A DNA stretch of 64,000 nucleotides from Ecdyonurus torrentis (GCA_949318235.1 OX439127.1:35249156-35313155), one strand, 5' to 3'; shown: positions 1 to 15,483, counted from the stretch's first letter. A program made the numbers and translations. Notes: generated by a model from the letters alone, not told the origin.

Positions 1-467
1 AGCTTTTTCAATTCCATTTACGTATACAATGTAAGTATGACTAGAATTGTTTACTGTGATTATATAACTTTATTAATTAGTATTACTTTTGTTGATGTAT
101 CATGTTACCAGTTACGTTTATTATTGCTATGCTACGACTTTGCAATGTTGTGTATTTTTATTTTATACTTCTCATTTAATCAATTAAATTTATTTCTGAA
201 TTTATTTAGTATTTTCCATTAAATATGCAAATGAGCTAATTTGCTCATATTACCTAAATAATAAATAAATTATTACAATATTAGAAGATAGTTCATACGC
301 TTACGCAAGGCTTATACAGAATTACAGTTGCGTTATGTATGTATTATATAATTATGTACGACACGTATGTATTGGCTTGCTCTACTCTGTAAAGACATGA
401 AACGCAATAAAATATGTAATCTTTAATCAGCATACTGTGTTCCTCTTTCGTATAGCAAAAATTTTCG

Positions 468-498
<31 letters not shown>

Positions 499-2480
499 GC
501 CATACTACTTATTATTATAATTACTATGTTACGATTAATATCATTTTATGAATTTAAAAAAAAATGCTCACGTAAATATTAATTTTAATTTTAATATTAC
601 TAACATTTTAAAATTAAAAGCTCAAGTTTTTTATATTTATATACACAAATATACGTTATGAATTTTCTTATAAACAGCTTATTTATGAAAAAATGCCCCT
701 TCTAACATAAAAAAATTCCATAGAGAATTTGTTGAATGAGGGAAAAAAATGCAATTTTTAATACGAAAGGGAATAACCAGCTTACCAGGCTTTTAATTGG
801 TTTACTAAGCTTTCAAAGAAAGGGTTGTGTATTAGAATTCCTAAAGGAACGACAAAAACACATAAATGACTCATACAGAAAAAATATAAAAGTATGTACA
901 TAATCTCAAGTTTGATGATATGAATTTGAAATAAATAACATGGTTTTTAAGTCTTTGACGATGCAATTTATATCATGCTCTCGTATTAAAATTCAATAGC
1001 TGTACTTTAGTCATTATTAAAATATGAATGTGGTCAGTTAATACGAATATGTAAATTAGGTTTAATCATAAAGCAACAAAATTCATTTAATTAATTTTCA
1101 TTATTATTATAATTTTATATCATCACTGCTAACTTCTCATAGTTATAAAATGTAACTTTTACTTTGAAGTATTTTTGTCACATAAAAGCAATTCGTTGCA
1201 ATGCGCAAACGCAGTTGAAACAAAATGCTTTTTTTAAGACTTAAAATTATGCTGAAATAAAAAATTCAAAGCCTTAATAAAAACACTTTTTATGCATATA
1301 AAATAGTGGCACATTCATATAACATGAGTTAATTATTAGTAAATGATCTATATTCTAATACCTGACCTTTTCCCCCTTCTCTTCTATTTTTTAACTTACA
1401 GAATACTGGACAATAATAAGCTATAAATATCATACTTGAGTCAATTTACGTATTTAAGTTTTACTTTTATATATATTTTTAATTGTTTGCTTACGTTTTT
1501 CCACTTTTCATGACGTAGAAATTAAATTGACAAGCAAAATAAATTTTGGTATTTTATATTGATGATCATGTTTAAATTAAACATATTTCTTCTTAGAATA
1601 CTTCTATTAATTTGCAATTGAAATTTTGTTTTGTACTTAAATTACTCCAATTCCTTATAAAATTTAATTAACTGCCTCCATAAGAAGTTAGAATGGAAAT
1701 GATAAAAGCTTTTATTCAAATTTTCAGGATGTTGAAGAGATAGATTATAAATACAATACAAAATATACAATTTCAACTTATTCTTAGTATTTAAGAACAA
1801 AATTTTAAAATTTAAAATGTATTTTCGTTGAGTTAAGAATTAAAAAAATGAAAAGAACGGGGGAAAAAATCATGTCAGCAACGGAAACATTTTAAATTTT
1901 CTAAACCCGTATAAAATTAAAATATTCAACAATAATTTTATGATATATTTTGAAGATAAAAAAAAAGTATCAAATATGCTATAAAAGATTTATATATTTT
2001 CTTTCAACTTTTTAATCAAATTACATCGAATCAAGGGACTGAAGCTTTGTGTTGCAAATAAATATATTTTTCTTATTATCTGTTTCATATCTAAAAATTC
2101 AACAAAACCCTGCGTTCTGCTACTAAAATTTTAAAATACAAATAAAATTGAGATATGAATTTTAAATCAAATATATAAAACTATAAAGATTGCTTAAAAT
2201 TTATTATAATACATTTTTATTATTCATATTTCGTTCAAGCCATATACATATATAAGGTTTTTAAAAATGAAAACACAACATTTATTGTTTCATCTTTATA
2301 TATGCAATTATAAGTTGTTGTTTTTTTCTTGTTGTTTTATTTTCTTACGAAATTACTGTTGTGTATACGTTTATCAAATTACAGTAAAAAAAAATGTTTT
2401 CTGAGGTTGTAGATTTAAACTTGAAACAAACAAAAGAAAACAAAATTACTGCATACTAAAAATATTTCAATTGTATTTAG
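1..2480. other. A+T-rich non-coding DNA, probably GPCR intron
   Basis: No convincing exon, RNA gene or transposon was found. A poly-T tract lies near 473-498. Because the first visible GPCR exon starts in mid-codon at 2481, this stretch is inferred to be intron, with the exons for TM1 and TM2 lying further left, outside the window. Confidence 0.6.
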
Positions 2481-2594
2481 GTTTATGCTTGGACGTTGGA
2501 TTTTCCCTCCACAATTGTGCCCTGTTGTGATTTATTTTCAACATCTGTCTGTGCTTGTTTCTGTGTATACTTTGGCTGCCATTGGCATTGATAG
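2481..2594 (+). CDS. GPCR exon: TM3 up to Asp-Arg of the DRY motif
   Basis: The acceptor is TTGTATTTAG at 2471-2480 and the donor is GTAAGT from 2595. The exon starts with the last base of a codon and then reads FMLGRWIFPPQLCPVV, followed by a TM3 helix ending IGIDR. The Cys of LCPVV is the conserved TM3 Cys expected to pair with the loop-2 Cys. The exon ends after two bases of the Arg codon, and the next exon supplies the third base and the Tyr of DRY. Confidence 0.85.
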
Positions 2595-4256
<1,662 letters not shown>

Positions 4257-4403
4257 GTATAAAGCAATTTTACACCCGTTTGAAAGACAAGTTACCCGGG
4301 TACGAAGTCGATTGATATTGGCCGCCATCTGGCTAGTATCTGGGACTGTATCTTGTGGTGTACTGCCCGTGACCCGAGCTGAACGCTTCATGTATGCAAA
4401 GGA
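4257..4403 (+). CDS. GPCR exon: Tyr of DRY, intracellular loop 2 and TM4
   Basis: Completes the Arg codon, then reads YKAILHPFERQVTRVRSR (loop 2), followed by a hydrophobic TM4 with the conserved Trp (AAIWLVSG) and the start of extracellular loop 2. The donor is GTAAGT from 4404. The exon leaves two bases of a Glu codon that the next exon completes, so phase is kept. The local G+C content is clearly higher than the flanks. Confidence 0.88.
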
Positions 4404-4634
4404 GTAAGTATCTGATTCTTAAGTTCTTTTTTTTTTTTTTTTTTTTTTCAAATTTTATAGTTGTATAGTATAATGTAATTTAAAAAGTTTACTTTTAAAC
4501 TATTATTTAAAACCTGTCCTCTTTATATTTTACATGTTCAAAACTATATATTTAGGTCAAAATCAAAGTTATTGTATAGTACAATACTCAATCACTATAT
4601 TTTTACTGCAAATATACTATTAAATAGTATGCTG

Positions 4635-4688
<54 letters not shown>

Positions 4689-5043
4689 TCTCAGTTCTAA
4701 GCTTAATACAAACTTTACATATTGTTAAAAGTATGCTTTTAGCTTAATAATATAACAATCGTAGTATATTGATTTTTAATATATTATTTATAATATGTTT
4801 TACATGTATGATAAATTTATTTACTCTTTTCACGAATCTTGAATTCAGTTTGCCATCACTACGCGTATACTTTAAAAACATTGTTTTGTAACTTTTTACA
4901 CTAGAATGTCATACACATAAGAGTTTCTAGCTGCATGTTGAGTTAATTGATTTTTACGATACTAAAATAATTTGCTGATTTTTTTTTATTTGTAATTAAC
5001 GTAAGACAAATTCAACGAATAGGAGCTGCACATTATAGTATAA

Positions 5044-5111
<68 letters not shown>

Positions 5112-7625
5112 CTATAGGGTAGTTTCATTCATGTTAAAGTCACTGTCATAAGTGAGTACTAAATAACATTGGCCGATATAGGAAAATGGCACATTTTGCC
5201 AGGTTAAAAATACTTCGCAATTTTTTGACAGCATTGATGTTGTTAACAGGTTGAATTAGTACCTCAAGTATGCAAGAAAAATAATAATGACCAAAAAATA
5301 GCTAATTTACCAAAGAAAATAGCCAAAAACTATGTTTGTCCTATGCTGAGCAATGTTATTTATTGCTCAAGAAGAGCATCGAAAAGCACTCAAAATGACG
5401 TCATGCGTACACACCCTTCTGAAAATTTCAAGTTTACACCTCAACTGTATTGCTTGATATGCACTTTAGTTATACATAAATATACAATAATCTATAGTGA
5501 CAATTTTAAATTCTGTGACATTATTTTGTGGACTCAAGCAAATCAATAAAAAAAAAAGTTTTTTTAACCTTCTTTTGATTTTTATGAAACTAATAAAATA
5601 CAGAGTGCATAATATAAAATACATACAATCCGAAGTGTTACTGTTGCTATTGATTTTTAAGTCCTCAAAACCTATGAAAGCATATACGTTGGCTGTTCTA
5701 TTTATGATAGAGAAAATCTTGTAGTAACCTACATAAAAGATCAATCCTTAACCATAAAAATTATTTGTGAAGGTTTGCAAAGAACCATTTGTTTTCGGTA
5801 ATGACAAACACAATCCTGACGTTATTTTTAATGGGAAATGAGCAGTACAAATTTTCCAGGTCTATTCAGGGTAAAAAAAAAAAAAAAAAAAAAAAGCAAC
5901 TTTTAAGTATCAAATTTTAACTTTAAGCATTTGGAAACTAAACTATGCTTAAATTTTTACAAGAAATGAGAATGTACAGTATTGTTACTCTCGATTACGG
6001 AACAAAATTCATTTTATTCTTCTCCTTATTCTTCTGTTCATTTCTTCTCGATAAATTTTAGTTTTTAAGTTAATTGTAAACATTCTGATAACAGAGAAAG
6101 TTTTGAAAGTTGTATTTTATTGAACAATATGTCTGAATATATAAGAAACAAATTTAAAGACAAATTCTGCATTGAAAGACTTTTAAAATTTCTTTGAAAG
6201 TATAAGTACGACACATAAATTCTCAACACGCAATTTTCTTCAGAGTTATATTCTATTTTCTACCCTGTACACACGACCACGATAAGAATTTTTACCATTC
6301 AAAAACTCGCGCTAAATTTGCAATGTTATTCTTATGAGAAAAACACGCGCTGGATTTAAATGTTAAAATAGCTTATCGCGATCCTGTGTACACTCCTCCC
6401 GAATAAATCTGTACTTGAAAGAACTATTATAGCTTATTAAGTTGTTGTTGTTGTTGTTTTTGAACGCAAGTTTAACTTAAAGGTAATTTTTAATAATATT
6501 TTTAATTTTAATATGATATTTTTAGAATAATTTGAGTAAATAATCTACTGACTTTAGACGTATATCTGGATTTCAGTAGTACGACAAATGTTTCAAGAGA
6601 ACAAATAAATGTTGACAAAGAATTTTTTTAATTTCAATATAATATAAAGCAACTAAAACAAGTAAGAGTATATAATATAAAATCAGTTACAAAAATATAA
6701 AATTACATTACATTTCAATTAATTTAATAAGATTATTTAAAGTTCAATGAATTTTCAATCTCTATTGAGTTATATACATTATTTAATTTTATTAATTACT
6801 TAAACTGTAGTTATTTAATGCTATCACCATATAGACGAGGACTATTATGCTTAAAACAATCCTGTTGAATTTTTAATACCGATCAATAAGCACTTTCAAG
6901 TTTTATTATCATTATTTAGTTATTTTTAAACATCTCTAAGTATTGCTTCAATATAAACGAGTTATACGAAATAAAAGATAAAATGAAGTATATTATAGGA
7001 ACAAATTTACACCATAATATGTTATCTTAAGTTAATCACTTGATGATTTTTATAAATGTTGAATTTTGTATATAAAAAGAGTAAAATTCACTGAACAAGA
7101 TCATTGATCAAGATCGTTTCCTTGTAATTTATCAACTTTTAACTTCATCACAAATTCACTATTAATTAATGTATTACGTTTTTTCAAAATAAATCTGCAA
7201 ATCAAAAAGAGTGTGATATGTTGCAAGTAGCAAAATGCAATAAAAATAAATTAGCAATTTAAATTTAAATTATATCTTTATAGCTATTTAAATTAGAGCA
7301 ATGCCACGTTAATTACCCTACGTACTGCATAGCACAGGAAAAAAAAAATAGTAATTTTAAAAGTGTAAACTTTAGGTTGTCGAGGAACTTGCATTTGAAA
7401 TTATGTTTAAATTTTTAATTATATTCTCAAAGTACGAACTATCAATACGCTCTTACATTTTTATTTTATCTTATTTTATTTAAATATTTATCCTCTTTTT
7501 ATATATACAAGAATTTTTTTTTTCTGCTCTTTGTTTTTATTAAAGCTACTTTCTTTACGCAATAGTTAACATAAACCGCTATAAAGGGCTTTGTTTTTAC
7601 TTTGAGAGCTCACTTTTGTTTTCAG
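4404..7625 (+). other. GPCR intron
   Basis: 3.2 kb without a recognisable exon. It holds a (TC)n tract at 4637-4692, an (AT)n tract at about 5048-5108 and a poly-A run at 5874-5895. The small ORFs around 5343-5744 overlap on both strands, have no domain features and are treated as chance. Confidence 0.6.
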
Positions 7626-7833
7626 ATGGATTTGGGACTGCGGTGAACAATGGGGACATGATGGGGATGCTGCTAAAATATACACACTTCTAGTATTTGT
7701 TATTACGTTTGGAATACCACTGGTGGCACTTGCTTTTACTTACTCAGCAGTAGCTTGGCGTCTTTGGAGACGTTCTTCACCTGGTAACGCTGATCCTGCT
7801 CGAGATCAGTTACAATTACGTGCAAAGAAAAAG
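7626..7833 (+). CDS. GPCR exon: extracellular loop 2 Cys, TM5 and loop 3
   Basis: Starts with the third base of a Glu codon after the acceptor TTTTCAG. It reads WIWDCGEQWGHDG, with the loop-2 Cys, then TM5 (YTLLVFVITFGIPLVALAF), then loop 3 with WRLWRRSSPGNADPARD and a terminal basic KKK at the TM6 boundary. The donor is GTGAGT from 7834, and the exon ends on a codon boundary. The PGNA...RD...KKK block is the part that most recalls the leucokinin/tachykinin receptor group. Confidence 0.88.
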
Positions 7834-8263
7834 GTGAGTTATAGAAACAGACGTGATTTTATTATGATGTATAGATATAATTACTATACACTAGACAAGG
7901 CATAGACAAGGCATATAGACAAGGCATAGTATACAAAATATATTTTATAAATAATTATTTCATATTTAATTTTCTTTGCACAGTACGTGTAGATACATCC
8001 ATACTATTATGGGTGTCCGGCTTCTCTAAGAAATCATTGTTGAAAATTAAACAAGATGAATATATCATGATATGACCTACTATAGTGTAACTCTAACTGT
8101 AATTAAAATTACACTCTAAGTAATCAATGTTACACATCACGTCTGGTATGTAGGCGACAAAATTACTTGCTGAATTAATTAAGATTTATGTCTTTGTCGT
8201 AATTTATATTAAAATATACACAGACTTTAAACGAACTGTTTAATCATTTTATTACGCATTTAG

Positions 8264-8359
<96 letters not shown>

Positions 8360-10377
8360 AGAACAAATTAACGTTGCAAGTTCAATTGAATTGAATTTTA
8401 TAACCTTTGAAATGTATATTTATACAATAAATAGAAGTAGAAGTTAATCAATGATAGTTTTAATCTGAGAGTAGGAACGTTAAAGTTATTAAGCTTTGTT
8501 AATTAACATGAAACTTTAAACTAATTAGTGAATATCTCTTAGCATTAGCTACTACGTTATAGAATATTGTCATCATATTAATTATTGTTGAGGAAGATAC
8601 ATACAATAATAATAATAATAAATATACACTAATAATGGCACAGCTTATAAGTTAGGTTGTATATAAATAGGAAAATTGACTTTATAGATGATAGTATTGA
8701 TTATGAAGTTTTCAAACATTTCCATGGTTAAGTTAATTTAGTTAATTTGTATTCATAGTTATTTCTTACTTATATTTCTTTGTATTTTAGTAATATTTTC
8801 AAAATGTCATACTTCTCTTTTTATAATTGTATGATTTATAATTGGATAAGTTATAAGTTAGATTTAAAATTTCTGTAATTATATTTTTGTTTTGTTTAGT
8901 TCATTGGCGTAGTCATGCTATAATGCTTCTGATTCTGTCTCAAATAACTAGCTATATAAAATTACATAATATGGCTACGATAAAAGTAACGTTTTATATT
9001 TATATTACCTAAAAAGGCTACAAAGTCAAAGTTTTTCATTTTTTTTTAGTAATTTCTAACCACAAAATACGGATTTTCTTTTACTACAAACCACATTTTC
9101 TATCAAAATTGTCTTCAAATAAACCTCAAAAGCTTACTGGTATTTGTGGTAAATTAAGCTTAGGGAATGGTTAGGATTCCAATTTCATTAGACTTATTTT
9201 AAAGTTTAGTTTTATGTACATGTGTTTAAGACTGAAGTACTGACATTTTGGTATATTGAAATATGTACCGCATGGCATTGTATTGACATATAACTAAATT
9301 AGAAAATTGCAAGCTTAATTATAACACAGGTTTGAAAGTTTATTATTATTAATAGTAATAATTAGTCATCAAGTTGTGACAAGGAAAATAAATTCAATTT
9401 CCTATTTTTAACATTATATATTGTTTGGCTACATAGAATCACCCCCCCCCCCCTTCTTACAATTTGGTTGTTTATATCTCATAAGTTACGTTATATTATA
9501 AACAGGGTGGCCAGTTTACAATTTTCATGATTTGTTTCATGGTTTTGTACTTTTCCAACTAAATACGTCATTACAGTGTTATGTTATACGTGGTGAGGCA
9601 GAACCAGCGCTTTACTTTTAGCGCCTTACATATAGGCAACTTTTTAGCTACAAATGCGTAACAGGTTGCCTATATAGCCCCTTACATGAAATCGGTATAA
9701 TTTTAGTGTTGTTTTACAAATAACAAAAAAGCTCAATAAAATCTATTAATATTTAATATTTCGTTGGTATTAAATATTTCAAACATATCAACTCATCATT
9801 GAAAAACAAAACAAAAATCAATTCAGTATGTAGTACGTACATACAGTACAAGTATTGTAAAAGCTTAATTATTACAATTAAAATATGTTACAAATATTAT
9901 TCAATATTTTACTATAGTATATTCTCTTCACATTTTGTTTTTTATAATACTTTTTTTTTTTAATCTTGTATTTTACAATATTTTTTTTTAAAGTTTTATG
10001 ACAAAAGCATGGCTTTTCATAAATATACTTTTCATCTTTAACTTGTAATAATTGTCAACTATGCTTAGAACTCCTTTGAAAATACTAAAAAAATGCAAGA
10101 AAAAAAAAATCAATTGAAGAATATTTCTTGAACCCACTTCTTTCAAATTATAAACTTAATTATGTGAATGTTAATAACAATCAAAGAGACAAGTTTATAA
10201 ATAAAATTGTATAACGTTATTAAAAAGCTTTGAATATACTTTGAAAAATTGTGAAACGGACAGACTTTTTTTCTTTTTGATAAAAAAGGGGGAAAATAAA
10301 AACAATAATAATAATAATAAGAAAAAATATATATACAAAAACCACTCGTACTTTTAAGATTAATATTTTGAAACCAT

Positions 10378-10439
<62 letters not shown>

Positions 10440-10564
10440 GTAAGTTTAACTTTTTTCTTTTTTTCTTTGGGTAACAGAAAAACAAATCTTTCGAGAAGTA
10501 AGCAGCTGCGTGACTAGAGTGTTAAACGGGAGGTGAGACAAATTTTTGTTGGCTGATGTTTCAG
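7834..10564 (+). other. GPCR intron
   Basis: 2.7 kb non-coding. It contains (AT)n tracts at about 8266-8351 and 10385-10435, a C12 run near 9443, and a short inverted repeat GGCAAC/GTTGCC (about 9633-9672). A spurious exon-like stretch at about 10479-10541 has an acceptor-like CAG and GTAAGC/GTGAGA donor-like sites but stops in frame. Confidence 0.55.
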
Positions 10565-10786
10565 GTTATCAACATGCTTATCACGATTGTGCTGTTGTTT
10601 GCTTTGTGCTGGTTACCACTTCAAGTGTTTTTATTACTCTATTATTTTGTACCTGAGTTTGGAACATTTTTTACTGCACAAGAGCAAAACACGTATGCTT
10701 TTGTGTATCTTACTTGCCACTGGCTCGCCTGTGCAAACAGCTGTGTCAACCCTATCGTCTACTGCTTCATGAGTGAAAATTTTATG
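10565..10786 (+). CDS. GPCR exon: TM6 and TM7
   Basis: Phase-0 exon of 74 codons between ATGTTTCAG and GTGAGT. TM6 carries FALCWLPLQ and TM7 carries HWLACANSCVNPIVY, i.e. the NPxxY motif, followed by CFMSENFM at the start of helix 8. It ends exactly after the Met codon, so any phase-0 exon can follow. This exon alone identifies a rhodopsin-family peptide receptor. Confidence 0.92.
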
Positions 10787-10834
10787 GTGAGTTTATATTT
10801 CTTTATTCTGTATAAAGTTTCTTTTTAATTTTTA

Positions 10835-11356
10835 TTATTATTTGGGAAAAACGTAATATTTTCACAAGATGTTCAATTAAAAAAAAAAAAACTAAATTAT
10901 TATATAACTTTTTTTGAAATATTGGGGAATTTTTTTTTTTATTCAAATAATGTTATAAGTAAAATCTGTTCTTTTATATGAGTTTATACGTATATATACA
11001 TAATATATGTCGTCAACTTTAAACTTAAACGCAATGCGCAGTTCAAGCTTTAATTATAATAAATTTATATAGAATAGTAGTTACACATAAGTATAATATA
11101 CTTATGTGTAACTATTCTATATGAATTTATTATAATTAGTGCTTGAACTGCGCATTGCGCTTATAAGTTTAAATTTGACGGCATATTAACATGTATATAT
11201 ACGCATAAACTCATATAAAAGAACAGATTATACTTATAACATTATTCGAATATAAAAACATTTTTTTCCCAATATATCAAAAAAAGTTATACAATATATA
11301 TATTTTTTTAATTGAACATCTTGTGAGAAATTTTACGTTTTTCACAAATAATAATT
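10835..11356. repeat. 520-bp imperfect palindrome (foldback or MITE-like)
   Basis: The two halves are reverse complements about a centre at 11096. The core is TTACACATAAGTATA then its complement. Further out, GCGCAGTTCAAG pairs with CTTGAACTGCGC, a block around TCTGTTCTTTTATATGAG is mirrored, and GATGTTCAATT pairs with AATTGAACATC. The arms differ by scattered substitutions and small indels, which argues against a fresh artefact. No ORF is present. The end duplication is unclear. It starts about 50 bp after the donor of the TM7 exon. Confidence 0.8.
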
Positions 11357-11768
11357 TATACATATTATGTATAAATTTCTTGTGACGTGGATGGATATAG
11401 AAGCCACGGTTGTGGTATATTATGATACGGTTGTCGTGGAGATAGATGAATGTTAATTATGCACGTTGATTCAATATATAATACACCATTATTCACTATA
11501 TATATATAATTATAGATTCACAATGTATGAAGCTCTTGCCTTGGCCAAAGCCAAGACTCTCTAGTGCGTGGCAAATTAGCGCCCGAGCACTACCTAATAT
11601 CAATGCATAATTCAGTGCCGTAATTCAATGCTTCTTTTTAATAAATTGTTTTTATTAGCTTACAACATAAAAGTGTGTGCATCTTTTAAAATTCTCCGTT
11701 CTATCTTATTATTGACTGTATTTTTTTAATCGTTCAAAACATATGAACTTTCAATTGCAAAAGGACAG

Positions 11769-11816
11769 CAAATTAGACGTCTCCTGCCATGTTTCCGCTT
11801 GCATCTGATTTGTTAA
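11769..11816 (+). CDS. Candidate alternative last exon of the GPCR
   Basis: After an AAAAGGACAG acceptor-like site the phase-0 reading is QIRRLLPCFRLHLIC and stop (TAA). Phase 0 is what the TM7 exon (ending 10786) requires. The joined tail would be FMQIRRLLPCF, which looks like an amphipathic helix 8 with a Cys that could be palmitoylated. Against it: the pyrimidine tract is weak and the exon is very short. The 14723 exon remains the main continuation. Confidence 0.3.
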   Translation, partial: QIRRLLPCFRLHLIC

Positions 11817-12345
11817 ACGTCACCATACTGGAGACAAACACTATTACGATGTAACTTTAAGTAAGTCATATTATCTTCATAAATGTTTAAGCCAGTTGTC
11901 TGTCATATTATTACATGCATTTTCTTTGATATCTATCAATAGCACACATTTAATTATTTAGATTATTGATTGTGTTTTCAAATTGTTCAACAACACAGAA
12001 GCAAAGGAATGAAATATTTATAAATATAACTAAATTACATTGTAGTTACCGTTTCTGGGAACCAATTCTTAGAGTGTTTATTTAACCTTTCAAAAATAGC
12101 AAAGTTTTAAATTTATATGTGATCGCTCCAAGGAAAGAGGAAAAAAAAAAAGCTTGAAGCAACAGTTGACTTATTACAGCCATAGACATGGTTACAGCCT
12201 CTTGACTTGCACTTGATAGGAAAAAAGAAGCCAAGAAATAAAATCAAAACTATTTGATTCGATTTTTTCCCTCTCAATTTATATTGTTATTTTACACTTT
12301 TATTGCACACTTCTCTAAATAAAAATAATAAATGAATATACACAT

Positions 12346-12359
12346 TGTGTGTGTGTATG

Positions 12360-12430
<71 letters not shown>
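12346..12430. repeat. (GT)n microsatellite
   Basis: Almost pure GT dinucleotides followed by three AGTG units. It gives a meaningless poly-His/Thr reading on the minus strand. Confidence 0.95.
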
Positions 12431-12432
<2 letters not shown>

Positions 12433-14171
12433 TGAGTGAGTGACGTAATTTAAGTTTTAAATTATCAGTATACTGTAGTATATGACCCACTATAATTTTT
12501 GCTTTATGACTATATAGGTTTTTAATAATCTTATCTAATTTGAATTATACATTATTTGTGTTGTGGTCATACCACAAATTGAGTTGGTTACAAAAACTTA
12601 AATAAATGCTAAGTACATATTATGAAATGTTCCTTTCATCTATTTACTAACAATTACATTATTAATGAAAATTTTAAGTAATTGAGCTTTCCAATTTAGA
12701 ACCAAAAGTAATTTCAGCTGTGGTTTTAAATGTTAGGTAATTTAGATGGAAAATACAGCAGTGGCATTAAAAAACTAAAAAGAAGTATTAAAAAAAATCA
12801 ATCAATTATTGTTGCTGACAATTAATAAGTTAGGCAAGTGTTTATTTTTGAGTATTTTCTCATCATTAAACAATTTCTTGGCATTGAAACTTTGTATTTT
12901 GAGACCATTCTGTATAATACATCATAGTACATCAAACTGAAGTGAAATATTTGTTTTACAGTTGCTAGCAAAATATCCTAAGGTCACTATTGTTGGTTAA
13001 CTGCATTGTGTTGTTTATAAAACTTACTCTGATTCGATGGTCAAATTTCAAGGCAAATTGCCACTGGCCTGTAATCCAAAATTTTACATAGTGAACCCAT
13101 AGTTCATAGTTTTGCATAGTGAATTTTGCATAGTTTAACATTTTTACTATACTTTGTTGTAAAAAATTAAAAAGATAAATATTTACACGCAAATGTAAGA
13201 TAACATGGAGAAGTATATTGATCGCCATCAAATGCTTCCTTCAGTGCCACATATAATAGTGAATTTATTTGCACCTGTCTAAAGCTTATAACAGTTTATC
13301 TACTTACATCAGTTTATATAATTAAATAATCAAAACCATTATGATATAAACAGTAATTAAATTTACTATTATAATTTCAATATGCATACATCTACATAAT
13401 ATTATATAGTGAAAAGAAATATATAAAAATTTTGATAACACTTTATATAATTTAATTTTAAGTTTGGCAATTAAATCTCATGATGAACTTTCATAATTCG
13501 ATTAAATTTATAGTATATTATAATATAACCAAGCAGGTAGCAGTATAACATCAAATAATGTTTAATGGTCTGTTCACATGATGTAATATTATCATTATAT
13601 TAAATAAATTTGATGTTATACTATTAAAATACATTTTTCTTTAATCCATATTCATGTAAATCTATCTGCATATTGAAAATTTTGTTCAGCGAGAACTGGA
13701 CATAATATTCTAGAAATATAATATTATGATTTGAATTAAATTTCTCTGTTTCACTTAAAATGTAAACACATTGATATTGTTTTCCTTTACCTTTGCATCA
13801 TTTTGATATTACGATACGATTATAAACACTGAACATATTTAGATGTATAAACCATAGTCATGGTAAATAATATGCTTTGTCATATTAGTTACTATGTGTG
13901 TGAAAATTATATAGAGAATTTCCTTCTCATCAACAATTGTAACCTAACTTTTGACATTTTACATATAAACCAACACAAAGTATCATATAATATATTTTCT
14001 CGGAACATTATTATAATATCTTGTTGGCTATGTCCTTCATCAAAATTTGACGTGCATTTTCAAACCTCATAAAATTTTAAACCTTCTATGTTATACTGTC
14101 ATATTTTCATTTAGATTTGCGTTTAATTATATTCTTATATATTGCTAGGTCAGAATGTTACTGATATAAAC

Positions 14172-14172
<1 letters not shown>

Positions 14173-14239
<67 letters not shown>
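14173..14239. repeat. (GA)n microsatellite
   Basis: About 33 GA units inside the GPCR intron. Confidence 0.95.
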
Positions 14240-14242
<3 letters not shown>

Positions 14243-14722
14243 TATTATGAATATATACAGTGATTCTTAAACTTTAAAAATAAAAAGTCAGTTTTGTGAG
14301 CGTATTCTCATTAATCTTGTGGAAGTTAAATATTGCTCACTATCTGATTAATAAGTTATAGATGTTTGATCATTGACACTTTTAAGCTCTCTCACTCTCA
14401 CTCTCTTCTATTTTTTTAATATTCACAGTATTAACAACGGCTTATAAAAAATCATTATATTTCTTAAGAAAGAATGTCAAAATTTGCATATTGAATAGAC
14501 GTACAATTATACTGTAAACTTGGAATATATTTGAAAACTTTTTTTGTCTTTTATCTTTTTTTTTTTTTTTTTCTTATTTAAAAATAAAGTGAGGTTTTTA
14601 CGATAACCAACGTAGACAGGATTAAAAATGTTGAATATAAAATGTTTTAGTTTTAGTATGTGGTGCTGTTTTAACGATATACTTTACGAATAAAGTAAGG
14701 TTTTTGTGTTTGTTGATTTTAG

Positions 14723-14879
14723 GCGGATTTAAAGGATTTAGTATTATCTGCTCGTGGTCGAAGCAGGAGCCGTAGACCCGAGGCGAAGGACAGACGTTTG
14801 AGGAACAGCAGTAGCGCTCGAAGTAGCAATTCTACCAGGCTTACCACTCTAAGTTTTCAGCGTAGCGGACTTACAACAG
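14723..14879 (+). CDS. GPCR exon: Ser/Arg-rich cytoplasmic tail
   Basis: The acceptor TTGATTTTAG precedes 52 codons plus one base, and the donor is GTGGGT. It reads ADLKDLVLSARGRSRSRRP and continues with many Ser, Arg and Thr residues, which suits a phosphorylatable receptor tail. It follows the TM7 exon in phase 0 and passes one base of a Glu codon to the last exon. Confidence 0.8.
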
Positions 14880-15483
14880 GTGGGTTCACTGTTTAACACA
14901 AATTTTCATTACATTACCTCACAATCCTTTTAACCCAGGTCTTAAATTATATTTGAGAATTTTTTTATGTATTGTTTTTGTACACACTAAAATTATTATT
15001 TATTTTTTTGAAATGAATTATTAGTATTTTACAACGCTGATATTGTAGTATTTATTACGCTACTATATTTATGTAGAGAAAATATTAAAATTTAATTGAA
15101 TTATTTCTGAGGTCAAAGAATGAAATATGAGATTATACCGTAGATAGCTTGAAAACGTAATTAATGAGCTAACGAAAATCAATACTGGTTTCATGTATAA
15201 GATATAAAATAATAAATATTTCTTTTTTCAAGAACTCCAAAAAATTTATTTTTTTTAACATCATTGCCATAATTTGACGTAAAAATATGAAACATTAAAA
15301 TGTTATGTTTGATAGAAAATATACTTTGACATTTTTTTTTAATAATATGTTTTGACGAGTAATCGATAACAAAATATAATATATGATTTCTTTATGCTTT
15401 AATATATTTTAAAACCAACTAAAGTAACGTGATTATAATTTAATTTTTGTATAGTGGTTGGAATTATTGTTTTTGTTCAACAG
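14880..15483 (+). other. Last GPCR intron
   Basis: A 604-bp A+T-rich intron between GTGGGT and TTCAACAG. No internal feature was seen. Confidence 0.7.

Larger units (their letters stand above)
10787..14722 (+). other. GPCR intron with palindrome and microsatellites
   Basis: 3.9 kb intron. It holds a 520-bp palindrome right after the donor (10835-11356), a possible alternative terminal exon (11769-11816), a (GT)n tract (about 12346-12430) and a (GA)n tract (14173-14239). Nothing else was recognised. Confidence 0.55.

Noticed and set aside
10479..10541. Alternative exon just before the TM7 exon
   Set aside because: The phase-0 reading reaches a stop after seven codons (KNKSFEK), and the donor-like sites are not better than chance.
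12287..12490. Poly-His/Thr ORF on the minus strand
   Set aside because: It is the translation of the (GT)n microsatellite.
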